NCBI RefSeq assembly: GCF_016863495.1
Contig: NZ_BOOZ01000014.1
Span: 62,001 to 126,000 of the forward strand
Direction: 5' to 3'
Length of the DNA stretch: 64,000 bases
From: Micromonospora andamanensis
GTDB lineage: Bacteria; Actinomycetota; Actinomycetes; Mycobacteriales; Micromonosporaceae
How positions within the stretch are numbered: the stretch's first letter is position 1; every line of letters begins with the position of its first letter. Of this stretch, positions 25,584-34,206 are shown piece by piece. Under the pieces are notes generated by a model. That model was not told where the DNA came from. It searched no databases and saw only the letters and a program-made list of their open reading frames with translations. A program made the position numbers and the translations under genes.

Positions 25584-27344
25584 TCACCGCCGCCGCCAGC
25601 CGGCCCACTTCCGCTCCGGGTCGCCGCCCAGCCGGACGAATCCGTGTCGGGCACCGTCCCAGTCGTCGGGTTCGCCGGGCGCCCAGCGCGCGAAGACCAC
25701 CTGGGCGTGTGCCGGCGGCCGGTCACCGAACCAGCGCACCTCGGTCCAGGTGACCTGGTGGCTGAGGTTGAACCTGAGCTGGTAGGGCACGCCTGTGGAG
25801 GCGGCGACCCGTTCCGGTGGCCGGATCCCCAGCTCGGGCACGCTGGGCATCGGCGTGCCGGCCACTGCCAGCGGACGGATCAGCCGCCACGCGAGCACCT
25901 GCATGGTCGCCACGTTGGCCACCACCAACGCCGTGAGCAGCACCGCCAACAGGCGGGTACCCACGGCCCGGTGGCGGATCGCGAGCACGAGCACGAGCAG
26001 CAGGCAGCCGGCGATCCCGATCGCGGACCCGACCAGGGGCCGCATCTGTCGCCATCCGTCGGTCAGCGCCACCAGATCCGGCGCGCTGAACCCGCCCCAG
26101 CGCAACGGCGTGCCCTCGGCCTCCGCGCGGTCCAGGCGAAGCCGGATCAGTACGCCGCCGACCGCAAGCAGCAGCACCGCCACCGCGGCCCGCCGCAGCA
26201 GCGGACGGTACGCCGTACCGAACAGCACCCCGATGCCGACAAGCAGCCAGAACGGGGCGAACATCTGCACGTACCGGGCGTAGATGGCGTCCGGCACCCG
26301 GTCCGGCACGCCGGCCAGGACGAGCTCCGCACCGACGGCGACCCCGACGGTGCTGAGCAGCGCCACGCCGGACGTCCACCCGGCGGCACCACCACTGCGA
26401 CGGCACAGCCGGACCACCGCCTCGGCACCGGCCAGCCCGGCCAGCCCGAAGGTGACGACCACCAGGTACCAGAGCTGCGTGCCGACGGATGCCAGCACCT
26501 GCGACAGTCCCCGGACCGAGGTGACCGCCCGCACGACGTTGCCACCGGCCGGTTCACCGAGCAGGTGCACCGTCTCGCCGAGCAGCCGCACACCCACCTC
26601 GTTGCCGAGCGCGGCGGCCAGCACCGGCAGCACCGCCGCCAGCAGCCCCGCCGGGCCCAGCCGACGGCGGACCACGAGCGCCAGGACCAGCAGCGCGGAT
26701 CCGGCGACGATCACCACTCCGCGCGAGTGCACCAGATGCGTCGCGCCCGCGAGGGCACCGCAGAGCGCCGCGCTTGCCGGACCGGGCCGCTCGACCAGCC
26801 GGTGCACGGCGAGCAACCAGGCCAGCAGCAGGGGTCCGAGTACCGCGTCGGTCATCGCCACCGTGGCGTGGAAGGCCACCGCCGGCAGCGTGGCCGCGCC
26901 GGCCGCCGCCGCCAGGGCCGGGCCGGGCCGCAGTCCCAGCAGCCGGCGACCGAGCAGGTACGCCAACGGCAGGACCGTCGCGTTCAACGCCGCGTTGATC
27001 ACCCGTACAGCCAGGTAGGTGTCGAGGAAGTCCCGGTCGAGGAGGAAGGCCGGTGCGATCAGCAGCGGATAGCCGATCCGGCGCAGTGTCTCGTTCTCAC
27101 TGCTGAAGCCGCCCGGACCGCCGACCAGGGCACGGGCGGTGTTGAGGTAGCTGTCCTCGTCGGTGTGCGCGAACGGCATGCTGGCGTGCCGGGCCAACCA
27201 GATCCGCCAGGCGGTCCCGAGCAGCCAGCCGCCGACCAGCAGCAGGGGCAGCAACAGACGTCGACGGTCGGGCGACGCAGATCCACGCGGGTCCGCCGAC
27301 CCGCCGGTGTCGTCGGCTCGGGTCGCCTCGGCCTCGATGGTCAT
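25584..27344 (-). CDS. GT39/ArnT-like membrane glycosyltransferase
   Basis: The protein has 586 residues with eleven or so membrane helices. The first extracytoplasmic loop contains FAHTDEDSYLNTARAL, an acidic motif like the D-E pair of GT-C enzymes that use lipid-phosphate sugars, and the C-terminus has a short soluble domain rich in Trp and Arg. It could transfer a sugar outside the membrane onto the surface polymer. The ATG at 27344 follows GGGAGGGA. It converges on pseH and is divergent from pseB. Confidence 0.78.
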   Translation of the reverse strand: MTIEAEATRADDTGGSADPRGSASPDRRRLLLPLLLVGGWLLGTAWRIWLARHASMPFAHTDEDSYLNTARALVGGPGGFSSENETLRRIGYPLLIAPAFLLDRDFLDTYLAVRVINAALNATVLPLAYLLGRRLLGLRPGPALAAAAGAATLPAVAFHATVAMTDAVLGPLLLAWLLAVHRLVERPGPASAALCGALAGATHLVHSRGVVIVAGSALLVLALVVRRRLGPAGLLAAVLPVLAAALGNEVGVRLLGETVHLLGEPAGGNVVRAVTSVRGLSQVLASVGTQLWYLVVVTFGLAGLAGAEAVVRLCRRSGGAAGWTSGVALLSTVGVAVGAELVLAGVPDRVPDAIYARYVQMFAPFWLLVGIGVLFGTAYRPLLRRAAVAVLLLAVGGVLIRLRLDRAEAEGTPLRWGGFSAPDLVALTDGWRQMRPLVGSAIGIAGCLLLVLVLAIRHRAVGTRLLAVLLTALVVANVATMQVLAWRLIRPLAVAGTPMPSVPELGIRPPERVAASTGVPYQLRFNLSHQVTWTEVRWFGDRPPAHAQVVFARWAPGEPDDWDGARHGFVRLGGDPERKWAGWRRR

Positions 27345-27608
27345 CGTCCCTCCCCTGACGCGTCCGGGCCGCAGCCTCGGTCGGACGCGCCCCGGTGCCC
27401 GGTCGGGTCGAGACCCTAACGACCTGGTCGACGCAGGTCGGCGGGCACGCCGCGACGACGGCAGGTGTTCGCCAACCGGGTGCTCGCCATTCACCGCCGC
27501 ACGGCACGTGGTTAACCGCAGGGCTCGGGACCGTTAACCCGCCGCGTTTAGCGTTCCCACCCGGCCGGCCGAGGCCGACCGCGAATCCGACACACACGGG
27601 AGCACCAG

Positions 27609-28592
27609 TTGAGCGAGCTGAACGGATCGTCCATCCTCGTCACCGGGGGAACGGGTTCCTTCGGCAGGACCTTCCTGCGGCACCTACTCGCCGAGACCGA
27701 TCCGGCCCGGGTGGTGGTTTTCTCCCGTGACGAGCTCAAGCAGTACGAGCTGCGCCAGCAGCTCGGCGATGACCCCCGGCTGCGCTGGTTCATCGGCGAC
27801 ATCCGGGACCGGCACCGGCTGACCCGGGCCATGCACGGCGTCGACCACGTCGTGCACGCCGCCGCCCTCAAGCAGGTCGACACCGCGGAGTACAACCCGT
27901 CGGAGTTCATCGCCACGAACATCACCGGCTCGCAGCACGTGGTGGACGCGGCGATCGAGGCGGGCGTGAAGAAGGTGGTGGCCCTCTCCACCGACAAGGC
28001 GTCCAGCCCGATCAACCTGTACGGCGCGACGAAGCTGGTCGGCGACAAGCTGTTCATCTCCGCCAACCACTACGCGGCACAGCACCCGACCCGCTTCGCG
28101 GTGGTGCGCTACGGCAACGTGGTCGGCAGCCGCGGCTCGGTGGTGCCGCTGTTCCGCCGGCTCGCCGCCGAAGGTAGGAGCCTGCCGATCACGGACAAGC
28201 GGATGACCCGCTTCTGGATCACCCTCGACCAGGCTGTGCAGTTCGTCATCGACTCGTTCGACCAGATGCAGGGCGGCGAGCTGTTCGTCCCCCGCATCCC
28301 GAGCATGCGCATCCTGGATCTGGTCGAGGCGGTCGCCCCGGACGCCACCACCCACGAGATCGGCATCCGTCCCGGCGAGAAGCTGCACGAGGAGATGATC
28401 GCTCCGGACGACAGCCGCCGGACGCTCATCGCCAAGGACCGGTTCATCGTGCAGCCGACGATCGCCACCTGGGGCTACCAGCCGCCCGTCGACTGTGAGC
28501 CGGTGGCGGACGGCTTCGCGTACCAGTCGGACACCAACGACGACTGGCTCACCGTGCCCCAGCTGCGTGAGATGCTCGGCATCGCGGCATGA
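27609..28592 (+). CDS. pseB: UDP-GlcNAc 4,6-dehydratase (5-inverting)
   Basis: The protein has 327 residues. It catalyses the first Pse step: UDP-GlcNAc to UDP-2-acetamido-2,6-dideoxy-L-arabino-hexos-4-ulose. GGTGSFGRTF binds NADP, HAAALKQVDTAEYNP and STDKASSPINLYGATK carry the catalytic residues including Y-x-x-x-K, and GNVVGSRGSV and IGIRPGEKLHEEM are signature stretches of PseB/CapE-type dehydratases. The TTG start at 27609 follows GGGAG. It is first of six coupled genes (to pseG); the next start overlaps its stop (ATGA). Confidence 0.92.
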   Translation: MSELNGSSILVTGGTGSFGRTFLRHLLAETDPARVVVFSRDELKQYELRQQLGDDPRLRWFIGDIRDRHRLTRAMHGVDHVVHAAALKQVDTAEYNPSEFIATNITGSQHVVDAAIEAGVKKVVALSTDKASSPINLYGATKLVGDKLFISANHYAAQHPTRFAVVRYGNVVGSRGSVVPLFRRLAAEGRSLPITDKRMTRFWITLDQAVQFVIDSFDQMQGGELFVPRIPSMRILDLVEAVAPDATTHEIGIRPGEKLHEEMIAPDDSRRTLIAKDRFIVQPTIATWGYQPPVDCEPVADGFAYQSDTNDDWLTVPQLREMLGIAA

Positions 28593-29746
28593 CGTCTTTT
28601 CTCCCGTACGGGCGGCAGTCGGTCACCGACGACGACGTGGCCGCGGTGGTCGCCGCCCTGCGCAGCGACTGGCTCACCACCGGCCCGGAGGTCGCCGCGT
28701 TCGAAGCGGACATCTCGGCGTGGGCCGGTGGGGCCGGGGTGGCGACGGTCTCCAACGGCACCGCCGCGCTGCACGTGGCGTACGCCGCCGCCGGTGTCGG
28801 CCCCGGCGACGAGGTGATCGTGCCGCCGATGACATTCGTGGCCACCGCCAGCAGCGCTGTCGCCCTCGGCGCGCGGGTCGTCTTCGCCGACGTGACGGAG
28901 GAAACGTTCACCCTGGACCCGGCGGCGGTGGCCGAGGCGACCACCGAGCGGACGACTGTCGTCGCCGCTGTGGACTACGCCGGCCACCCGGCCGACTACG
29001 ACGCGCTGCGCACCGCGCTCGACGGCAGCGACGCGCTGCTGCTCGCCGACGCGGCCCACTCGATAGGTGCCACCTACCGGGGCCGGCCGGTGGGATCGCT
29101 CGCCGATCTGACCACGTTCTCGTTCTTTCCGACGAAGAACCTGACCACCGCCGAGGGCGGCGCGGTCGCCACCACCGACCCGGAGTTGCTCAAGCGGGCC
29201 CGCCGGTTCCGCAACATCGGGCTGGTCCGGGAACCCGACGAGCTGCGCTGGCCGGACGAGGGCGGCTGGCACCAGGAGGTGCACGAGTTCGGCCTGAACT
29301 ACCGGCTGCCGGACGTGCTGTGCGCGCTCGGCCGCAGCCAGTTGCGTCGGCTCGGTGACTTCCTCGCCCGCCGCGCCGAACTGGTGGCCCGCTACGACGC
29401 GGCCCTCGCGGACCTGCCCGGCGTGCTCGTTCCCGGTCGGCGGCAGTGGGCGGCACCGGCCTGGCACCTGTACCCGATCCGGGTCCTCGACGGCCGCCGC
29501 CGCGAGATCTACGAGCGGATGCGCGCGGCCGGGATCGGTGTCCAGGTCAACTACATCCCCGCGCACTGGCACCCGGCCTTCGCCGATCTCGGCTACCGGC
29601 GGGGCAGTTGTCCGGTGTCGGAAGCCTTCTACGCCCAGCAGTTGTCGCTGCCGCTCTACCCTGGACTGCGCGACGCCGACCAGGACCGCGTCATCGACGC
29701 GTTGGCTGCGGCCCTGCGCGGCGTCTCGCTCCGGCCCGCCGCCTGA
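28589..29746 (+). CDS. pseC: UDP-4-amino-4,6-dideoxy-N-acetyl-beta-L-altrosamine transaminase
   Basis: The protein has 385 residues in the DegT/DnrJ/EryC1 aminotransferase family. LTTGPEVAAFEADI, NGTAALHVAY, IVPPMTFVATAS, LADAAHSIGATYRGRPVG and FSFFPTKNLTTAEGGAV with the PLP lysine are visible. It uses glutamate as amino donor and acts on the PseB product. The ATG overlaps the pseB stop. The 5' half aligns well with PseC lengths (~380), so the gene looks complete. Confidence 0.9.
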   Translation: MTSFLPYGRQSVTDDDVAAVVAALRSDWLTTGPEVAAFEADISAWAGGAGVATVSNGTAALHVAYAAAGVGPGDEVIVPPMTFVATASSAVALGARVVFADVTEETFTLDPAAVAEATTERTTVVAAVDYAGHPADYDALRTALDGSDALLLADAAHSIGATYRGRPVGSLADLTTFSFFPTKNLTTAEGGAVATTDPELLKRARRFRNIGLVREPDELRWPDEGGWHQEVHEFGLNYRLPDVLCALGRSQLRRLGDFLARRAELVARYDAALADLPGVLVPGRRQWAAPAWHLYPIRVLDGRRREIYERMRAAGIGVQVNYIPAHWHPAFADLGYRRGSCPVSEAFYAQQLSLPLYPGLRDADQDRVIDALAAALRGVSLRPAA

Positions 29747-29757
29747 GGGAATCCCCG

Positions 29758-30594
29758 ATGCACCACGCGAACCACTTCTACGGTCACGCCCACGTGCTGG
29801 CCCGCTACGCGGGTCTGGGTGACGGCCATCCGCCCCGGATCAACGGGTACGTCCAGCACGGCTGGAACATCGGCGACGGTCTGGCCCCCGGCCACCCGTA
29901 CGCGGAGCGCACGCCGAGTCTGCTCTGGTCGGAGCAGACCCGGCGGCGGGCCTGGTCGGTCGGGCGACGCAACGTCACGGTGATCGGGGCACCCTTCGTC
30001 TACCTGCTGGCCATGCAGCCGGAGGAGAAGTCCCCGCCGGACCGGGAGGGCACCATCTGGTACCCGTTCCACGGCTGGGAGGGCCAGCACGTCAAGGGTG
30101 ACCACAAGGAACTGATCGCCCGCATCCGGGACACCGAGCCCGGCCCGGTCACCGTCTGCCTGTACTGGCACGAGCACCGGATGCGGCGGGTACGCCGGCT
30201 CTACGAGAACGCCGGCTTCCGGGTCATCTGCCACGGCTACCGCGGGCACTGGTGGAAAGACACCGACCCGCAGTTCCTGGACCACCAGCTCGCCGAGCTG
30301 CGCCGGCACCGCCGGGTCGCGTCCAACCGGCTGACAAGCGCCATCTTCTACGGCGTCGCGGCCGGCTGCGAACCGGCGGTGTACGGCGACCCGATGGTGC
30401 TTGCCGACGAGGACCCGACTTTCGGCGGCACCGCCCGCATCCGCCGGCAGTGGCCGCAGCTGCACGGCGAACAGGTGCACCTGCCGACCGCCGTCGCGAT
30501 CGCCCACGCCGAACTGGGCACCGACCACCGCCACCCGCCCGCCGCGCTGCGGGAGCTGCTGGGGTGGGCGTACCCGCAGGAGGAGACGACGTGA
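29758..30594 (+). CDS. Unknown protein of the pse operon, glycosyltransferase candidate
   Basis: The protein has 278 residues and is soluble, with no signal peptide. It starts MHHANHFYGHAHVLARYAG and contains NGYVQHGWNIGDG, YLLAMQPEE, TVCLYWHEHRMRR and SNRLTSAIFYGVAAGCEPAVYGDP. The last stretch resembles the acceptor/nucleotide-binding end of GT-B enzymes, in which a late 'SN..T..I..G.A.G....VYG' motif holds the donor. It lies 11 nt after pseC and overlaps the next gene by GTGA. I suggest a glycosyltransferase, possibly the CMP-Pse transferase that is otherwise missing, but this is inference only. Confidence 0.5.
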   Translation: MHHANHFYGHAHVLARYAGLGDGHPPRINGYVQHGWNIGDGLAPGHPYAERTPSLLWSEQTRRRAWSVGRRNVTVIGAPFVYLLAMQPEEKSPPDREGTIWYPFHGWEGQHVKGDHKELIARIRDTEPGPVTVCLYWHEHRMRRVRRLYENAGFRVICHGYRGHWWKDTDPQFLDHQLAELRRHRRVASNRLTSAIFYGVAAGCEPAVYGDPMVLADEDPTFGGTARIRRQWPQLHGEQVHLPTAVAIAHAELGTDHRHPPAALRELLGWAYPQEETT

Positions 30595-32423
30595 CAACCG
30601 AGACGGCGTCAGCGGTGACGCTGCCCGGCGGCGAGATGCTCGCCTGGTCCGACCGGACGGACCCAGCCGGCGACGGCCCCCTCGCGGCGCTGGCCGCCCG
30701 CCTGGTGCCGGCCGGGGCCCGGGTGCTGCTGGCCGGACCGCACGGCCCGGCGCTGCTCGACGCGCTGGCCCACGCTCGACTCACCTGCCTGCTGCGCGGT
30801 TACCCGGACGCGGCGGTGGTCGCCGGCCGGGTGGACCGGGTGCTGGTGGCCGGCCCGCACGGCCTGCCCGCCGGCGAGGAGTACGACGTGGTGATCGCCG
30901 GTGCCGGGCTGGACGCTGTCGAGTCCGTCGAGGGTGAGCGGCTCGGCTGGGACGGGCTGCTGGCCCGCCTGGTGGCGGCTGTGCGTCCCGGCGGTGACCT
31001 GCTGCTGCGCCTGGACAACCCGATCGGCCTGCACCGCCTGGTCGCCGCCGGGAGCTGGTACGCCGGTCGGGACGATGCCGAGTGGACGGTCGGCGGGGTG
31101 CTCGACTCCGCCCGCCCGGCCAACCTGGAGCAGGTACGCGAACGGCTGGCCAGCGCCGGGATGCGGGCCGGCTCCTGCTATGCCGGCTACCCCCGGACCG
31201 ACCTGACCACCGCGCTGCTGGCCGTCGACGAGCTTGCCCGGCACACCACGAGCGGACTGTTCGACGCGGTGCTGCACGCCGCCTGCACCGACGGGTACGC
31301 CGGCCGGTTCGTGCTCGCCGATCCGGCCCGGCTGGCCGTGGACGCCCTGCACGCCGGCCGCGCCGCCGACCTGGCCCCGTCCTGGCTGGTCCTGGCCCGA
31401 CGGCCGGCCGCCGACCTGACCGACCCCGACGACGACCCTGACGACGAGCCCGACGACACCGGCGACGCGGCCCGCCCGCTGCCGCGCGTCGACCGGCCGG
31501 AGAACCCGGCACCCGGGCTCGGCGGGCCCGCCCCGCTGCCTGTGGCGTTCGTCGCCGACCCGGCGGCGGGCGGCACCGTCGTCGAGGTACTCCACGGGCC
31601 GCAGGGCTGGCACTGGCACCGTACCGGCATCGCCGTGCCCAGCTCCTCGGCCGACGCACCGTACGCCGGCCGGGCGCTGGCCCACCTCGATCCGGCTGCC
31701 CCGGACGGCCCGGTGCCCGACGGGCGTCTGCTGCGCAGCCTGCTGCTCGACGGATGTCTGCGCCGCGACACGGCGCTGCTGCGCCGGCTGCTGCGTGGCT
31801 ACGCCGACTGGCTCGACGGCCAGGCCGAGCAGGGACGGCTCACCGGTGCGGTGGCCCTGGCCGGGGTGGACAGCCTGGTCGTCGACGGTGACCGCTGGGG
31901 GGTGCTCGACCGGGGCTGGCGGGCCGACGCACCGTCACCTGTCGACGTGGTGCTGGCCCGGGCCCTGGGACGCTTCGCCACCGAGCTGCTGACCGGCGGA
32001 TACGCCCACCCGTGGACCTCCACACTTGACGTGCCGGGGCTCACCGTGGTGCTCGCCGGAGTGGCCGGACGCGACCTCGACCGGGCCGTCGTCGAGGCCG
32101 CGATGCAGACGGAGACGGCGGCCACCCCTACCGACCCGCCGCCGGGCCCCCGCAGCTACCAGCAGCTTCGCGAGGCGTGGCTGCGCCAGCGGGAGGAGAA
32201 CACCCGGCTGACGGCGCTGCTCAGGTGGACCGAGAACCTGCTCACCTCGCGGGAACGCGCGCTACGCCGGGCCGAAGCGAAGATCAACTTGCTGAGCGGT
32301 TCGCTGAGCTACAAGGTCGGGCGGCTGGCCATCACCCCGGCCCGGATGGCCAAGCGCGGCGCCCGCGCCGCCAAACGCCGGGCCCGTGCCGCCATCGCCT
32401 CGAAGCAGGGAGGACAGAAGTGA
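30591..32423 (+). CDS. Methyltransferase-like / coiled-coil protein of the pse operon
   Basis: The protein has 610 residues. The N-terminal part (about 1-260) is like a class I methyltransferase, although the GxGxG motif is weak (RVLLAGPHGPALLD) while LVAAVRPGGDLLLRLDNP is typical. A middle part (about 305-520) contains LLRGYADWLDGQ and VDGDRWGVLDRGW, which may be a degenerate kinase-like fold. The last 90 residues are a coiled coil (QQLREAWLRQREEN...) and a highly basic amphipathic tail (about 573-610). This order recalls WbdD of E. coli O9a, a chain terminator that caps O-antigen and measures its length by a coiled coil. Start GTG overlaps the previous stop. Confidence 0.5.
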   Translation: MTTETASAVTLPGGEMLAWSDRTDPAGDGPLAALAARLVPAGARVLLAGPHGPALLDALAHARLTCLLRGYPDAAVVAGRVDRVLVAGPHGLPAGEEYDVVIAGAGLDAVESVEGERLGWDGLLARLVAAVRPGGDLLLRLDNPIGLHRLVAAGSWYAGRDDAEWTVGGVLDSARPANLEQVRERLASAGMRAGSCYAGYPRTDLTTALLAVDELARHTTSGLFDAVLHAACTDGYAGRFVLADPARLAVDALHAGRAADLAPSWLVLARRPAADLTDPDDDPDDEPDDTGDAARPLPRVDRPENPAPGLGGPAPLPVAFVADPAAGGTVVEVLHGPQGWHWHRTGIAVPSSSADAPYAGRALAHLDPAAPDGPVPDGRLLRSLLLDGCLRRDTALLRRLLRGYADWLDGQAEQGRLTGAVALAGVDSLVVDGDRWGVLDRGWRADAPSPVDVVLARALGRFATELLTGGYAHPWTSTLDVPGLTVVLAGVAGRDLDRAVVEAAMQTETAATPTDPPPGPRSYQQLREAWLRQREENTRLTALLRWTENLLTSRERALRRAEAKINLLSGSLSYKVGRLAITPARMAKRGARAAKRRARAAIASKQGGQK

Positions 32424-33154
32424 CCGACCGGATCGTCGGCATCGTGCAGGCGCGGATGGGCTCGTCCCGACTGCCCGGCAAGGTGCTGCGCCCGCTTGCC
32501 GGACGCAGCGTGCTCGGCCGGGTGGTCCGGGCCGCCCAGGACAGCGGCGTGCTCGCCGACCTGGTGGTGGCGACAAGCAGCGACGCCAGCGACGACGCGG
32601 TCGTCGCCGAGTGCGAACGGCTCGGCGTCGCCTGCCACCGGGGCCCGGTCGACGACGTGCTGACCCGCTTCGTCGGTGCCCTCGACGCCCATCCCGCCGA
32701 GGCGGTCATGCGGTTCACCGCCGACTGTCCGCTGCTGGACCCGGAGATCGTCAGCCTGGTCGCCTCGGTGTACCGCGCCGTGCCGGGGCTGGACTACGCC
32801 AGCACCTCCATCGCCCGTACCCTCCCCCGGGGGCTGGACGTCGAGATCATCCGGGCGGACGCGTTGCGTACCGTCGACCGGCTCGCCACCGAGCACCACC
32901 GGGTGCACGTGACCTCGTACGCGTACGCGCATCCGGAGGTGTTCCGGGTGCTCGGGGTGACCCTCACCCCGGACCGTTCGCAGCTACGCCTCACTCTCGA
33001 CACCACGCGCGACTGGGAGCTGGTCCGCGCGGTGGCCGACCACTTCGGTGACGTCAGCGTGCCGCTGGCCAAGCTCGCCGACTGGCTGGACGGGCAGCCG
33101 GCGCTGCGCGCGCTCAACGCCGACGTCCGGCAGAAGCGGTTGGAGGAGCGCTGA
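32420..33154 (+). CDS. pseF: CMP-pseudaminic acid synthetase-like cytidylyltransferase
   Basis: The protein has 244 residues. The CMP-sialate synthetase/SpsF fold starts with VGIVQARMGSSRLPGKVL, and RFTADCPLLDPE, GLDVEIIRADAL and RLTLDTTRDWEL give the SpsF-like cytidylyltransferase signature. In Pse loci this SpsF-type protein often stands where PseF is expected. It would activate Pse with CTP, though true SpsF proteins of spore-coat loci have the same motifs. GTG overlaps the previous stop (GTGA), and the following pseG starts in the final codons of this gene. Confidence 0.75.
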   Translation: MTDRIVGIVQARMGSSRLPGKVLRPLAGRSVLGRVVRAAQDSGVLADLVVATSSDASDDAVVAECERLGVACHRGPVDDVLTRFVGALDAHPAEAVMRFTADCPLLDPEIVSLVASVYRAVPGLDYASTSIARTLPRGLDVEIIRADALRTVDRLATEHHRVHVTSYAYAHPEVFRVLGVTLTPDRSQLRLTLDTTRDWELVRAVADHFGDVSVPLAKLADWLDGQPALRALNADVRQKRLEER

Positions 33155-34206
33155 GCACGGTACGCGTCGGACTGCGCTGCGACGCCGGGCCGTCGCGAGG
33201 TGTCGGGCACCTGGTCCGTTGTCTCGCCCTCGGAGAGGAGTTCCAGGGCCGGGGCGCCACGGTCGAGGTCTTCGGCACCGTCGACGGTGTCGGCTGGGCG
33301 GCCGACCAGCTCACCGCCCGGGGCATCCCGCTGCACCCCGGCCCGGACACCCCGGACGAGCTGGTCGCCACGGCCCGCCGGCACCGCCTCGACGTGCTGG
33401 TGCTCGACTCGTACGAACTGGATCCGGCCGGAGCCGGCGCGCTGCGGGCCGCCGGGGTGCTGACCCTGGCCATCGTCGACGGGGACACCCGGGGACAGGA
33501 CGCCGACCTCTACCTGGACCAGAACTTCGCCACCGACCTGGCGGTGCCGGCGGGCCGGCTGCTCGCCGGCAGCGGGTACGCCCTGCTGCGGGCGGGTGTG
33601 CTGGCCGCTCGGCCGGCGGCCCCCCGCCCGGCGGTGGCGGTGCGGCCCCCCTCGGTGCTCGCCTTCTTCGGCGGCACCGACGCGGTCGGCGCGGCGCCGG
33701 TGCTGACCGAGGTGCTGCTCTCCACCGGCCGGCCGATGGAACTCACGGTCGTGGTCGGCCGGCCGGAGCTGGCCGAGCGGCTGGCTCGGTTGACCCCGGG
33801 GCCGGGGCAGTCGCTGCTGCCGGTGCCACCCACAGGTACGCTGCCCGCCCTGATCGCCGCAGCGGACCTGGTGGTCAGCGCGGCCGGCACGTCCACCTGG
33901 GAACTGTGCTGCCTCGGTGCGCCGTCGGCGCTCGTCTGCGTGGTGGACAACCAGCGCGAGTCGTACCACCGGGTGGTGGCGGCCGGTCTGGCCGCCGGGC
34001 TCGGCGAGCTGCCCGCGCTGGCCGGCGACGCGGCGGCGGCGCGCGCCGCCGCGCACACCCTGGCGGGACTGCTGGACGACGGGTCACGACGGGCGGCGCT
34101 GTCCGCCCGAGCCTGGGCGGCAGTGGACGGACGAGGACGGGAACGGGTGGTCGACGCGGTACTGGACGCGCTACGACACGTCGCGGCTGGCTCCCCAGTG
34201 CAGTGA
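33151..34206 (+). CDS. pseG: UDP-2,4-diacetamido-2,4,6-trideoxy-beta-L-altropyranose hydrolase, CTG start
   Basis: The protein has 351 residues. It removes UDP before condensation by PseI. TVRVGLRCDAGPSRGVGHLV is the conserved start of PseG, and VLAFFGGTDAVG, LVVSAAGTSTWELCCLGAP and CVVDNQRESYHRV form the GT-B-like C-domain. No ATG, GTG or TTG precedes that N-terminus in frame. The only coherent start is CTG at 33151, which overlaps the pseF stop (CTGA) like all junctions in this operon, with GGAGG at 33142-33146 just upstream. Its 3' end overlaps the convergent GntR gene by 36 nt. Confidence 0.82.
   Translation: MSTVRVGLRCDAGPSRGVGHLVRCLALGEEFQGRGATVEVFGTVDGVGWAADQLTARGIPLHPGPDTPDELVATARRHRLDVLVLDSYELDPAGAGALRAAGVLTLAIVDGDTRGQDADLYLDQNFATDLAVPAGRLLAGSGYALLRAGVLAARPAAPRPAVAVRPPSVLAFFGGTDAVGAAPVLTEVLLSTGRPMELTVVVGRPELAERLARLTPGPGQSLLPVPPTGTLPALIAAADLVVSAAGTSTWELCCLGAPSALVCVVDNQRESYHRVVAAGLAAGLGELPALAGDAAAARAAAHTLAGLLDDGSRRAALSARAWAAVDGRGRERVVDAVLDALRHVAAGSPVQ

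Noticed and set aside
29758-30594. Sialyltransferase of a known family (GT42, GT52)
   Set aside because: None of the family motifs I know is visible, so it is left as an unknown glycosyltransferase candidate.
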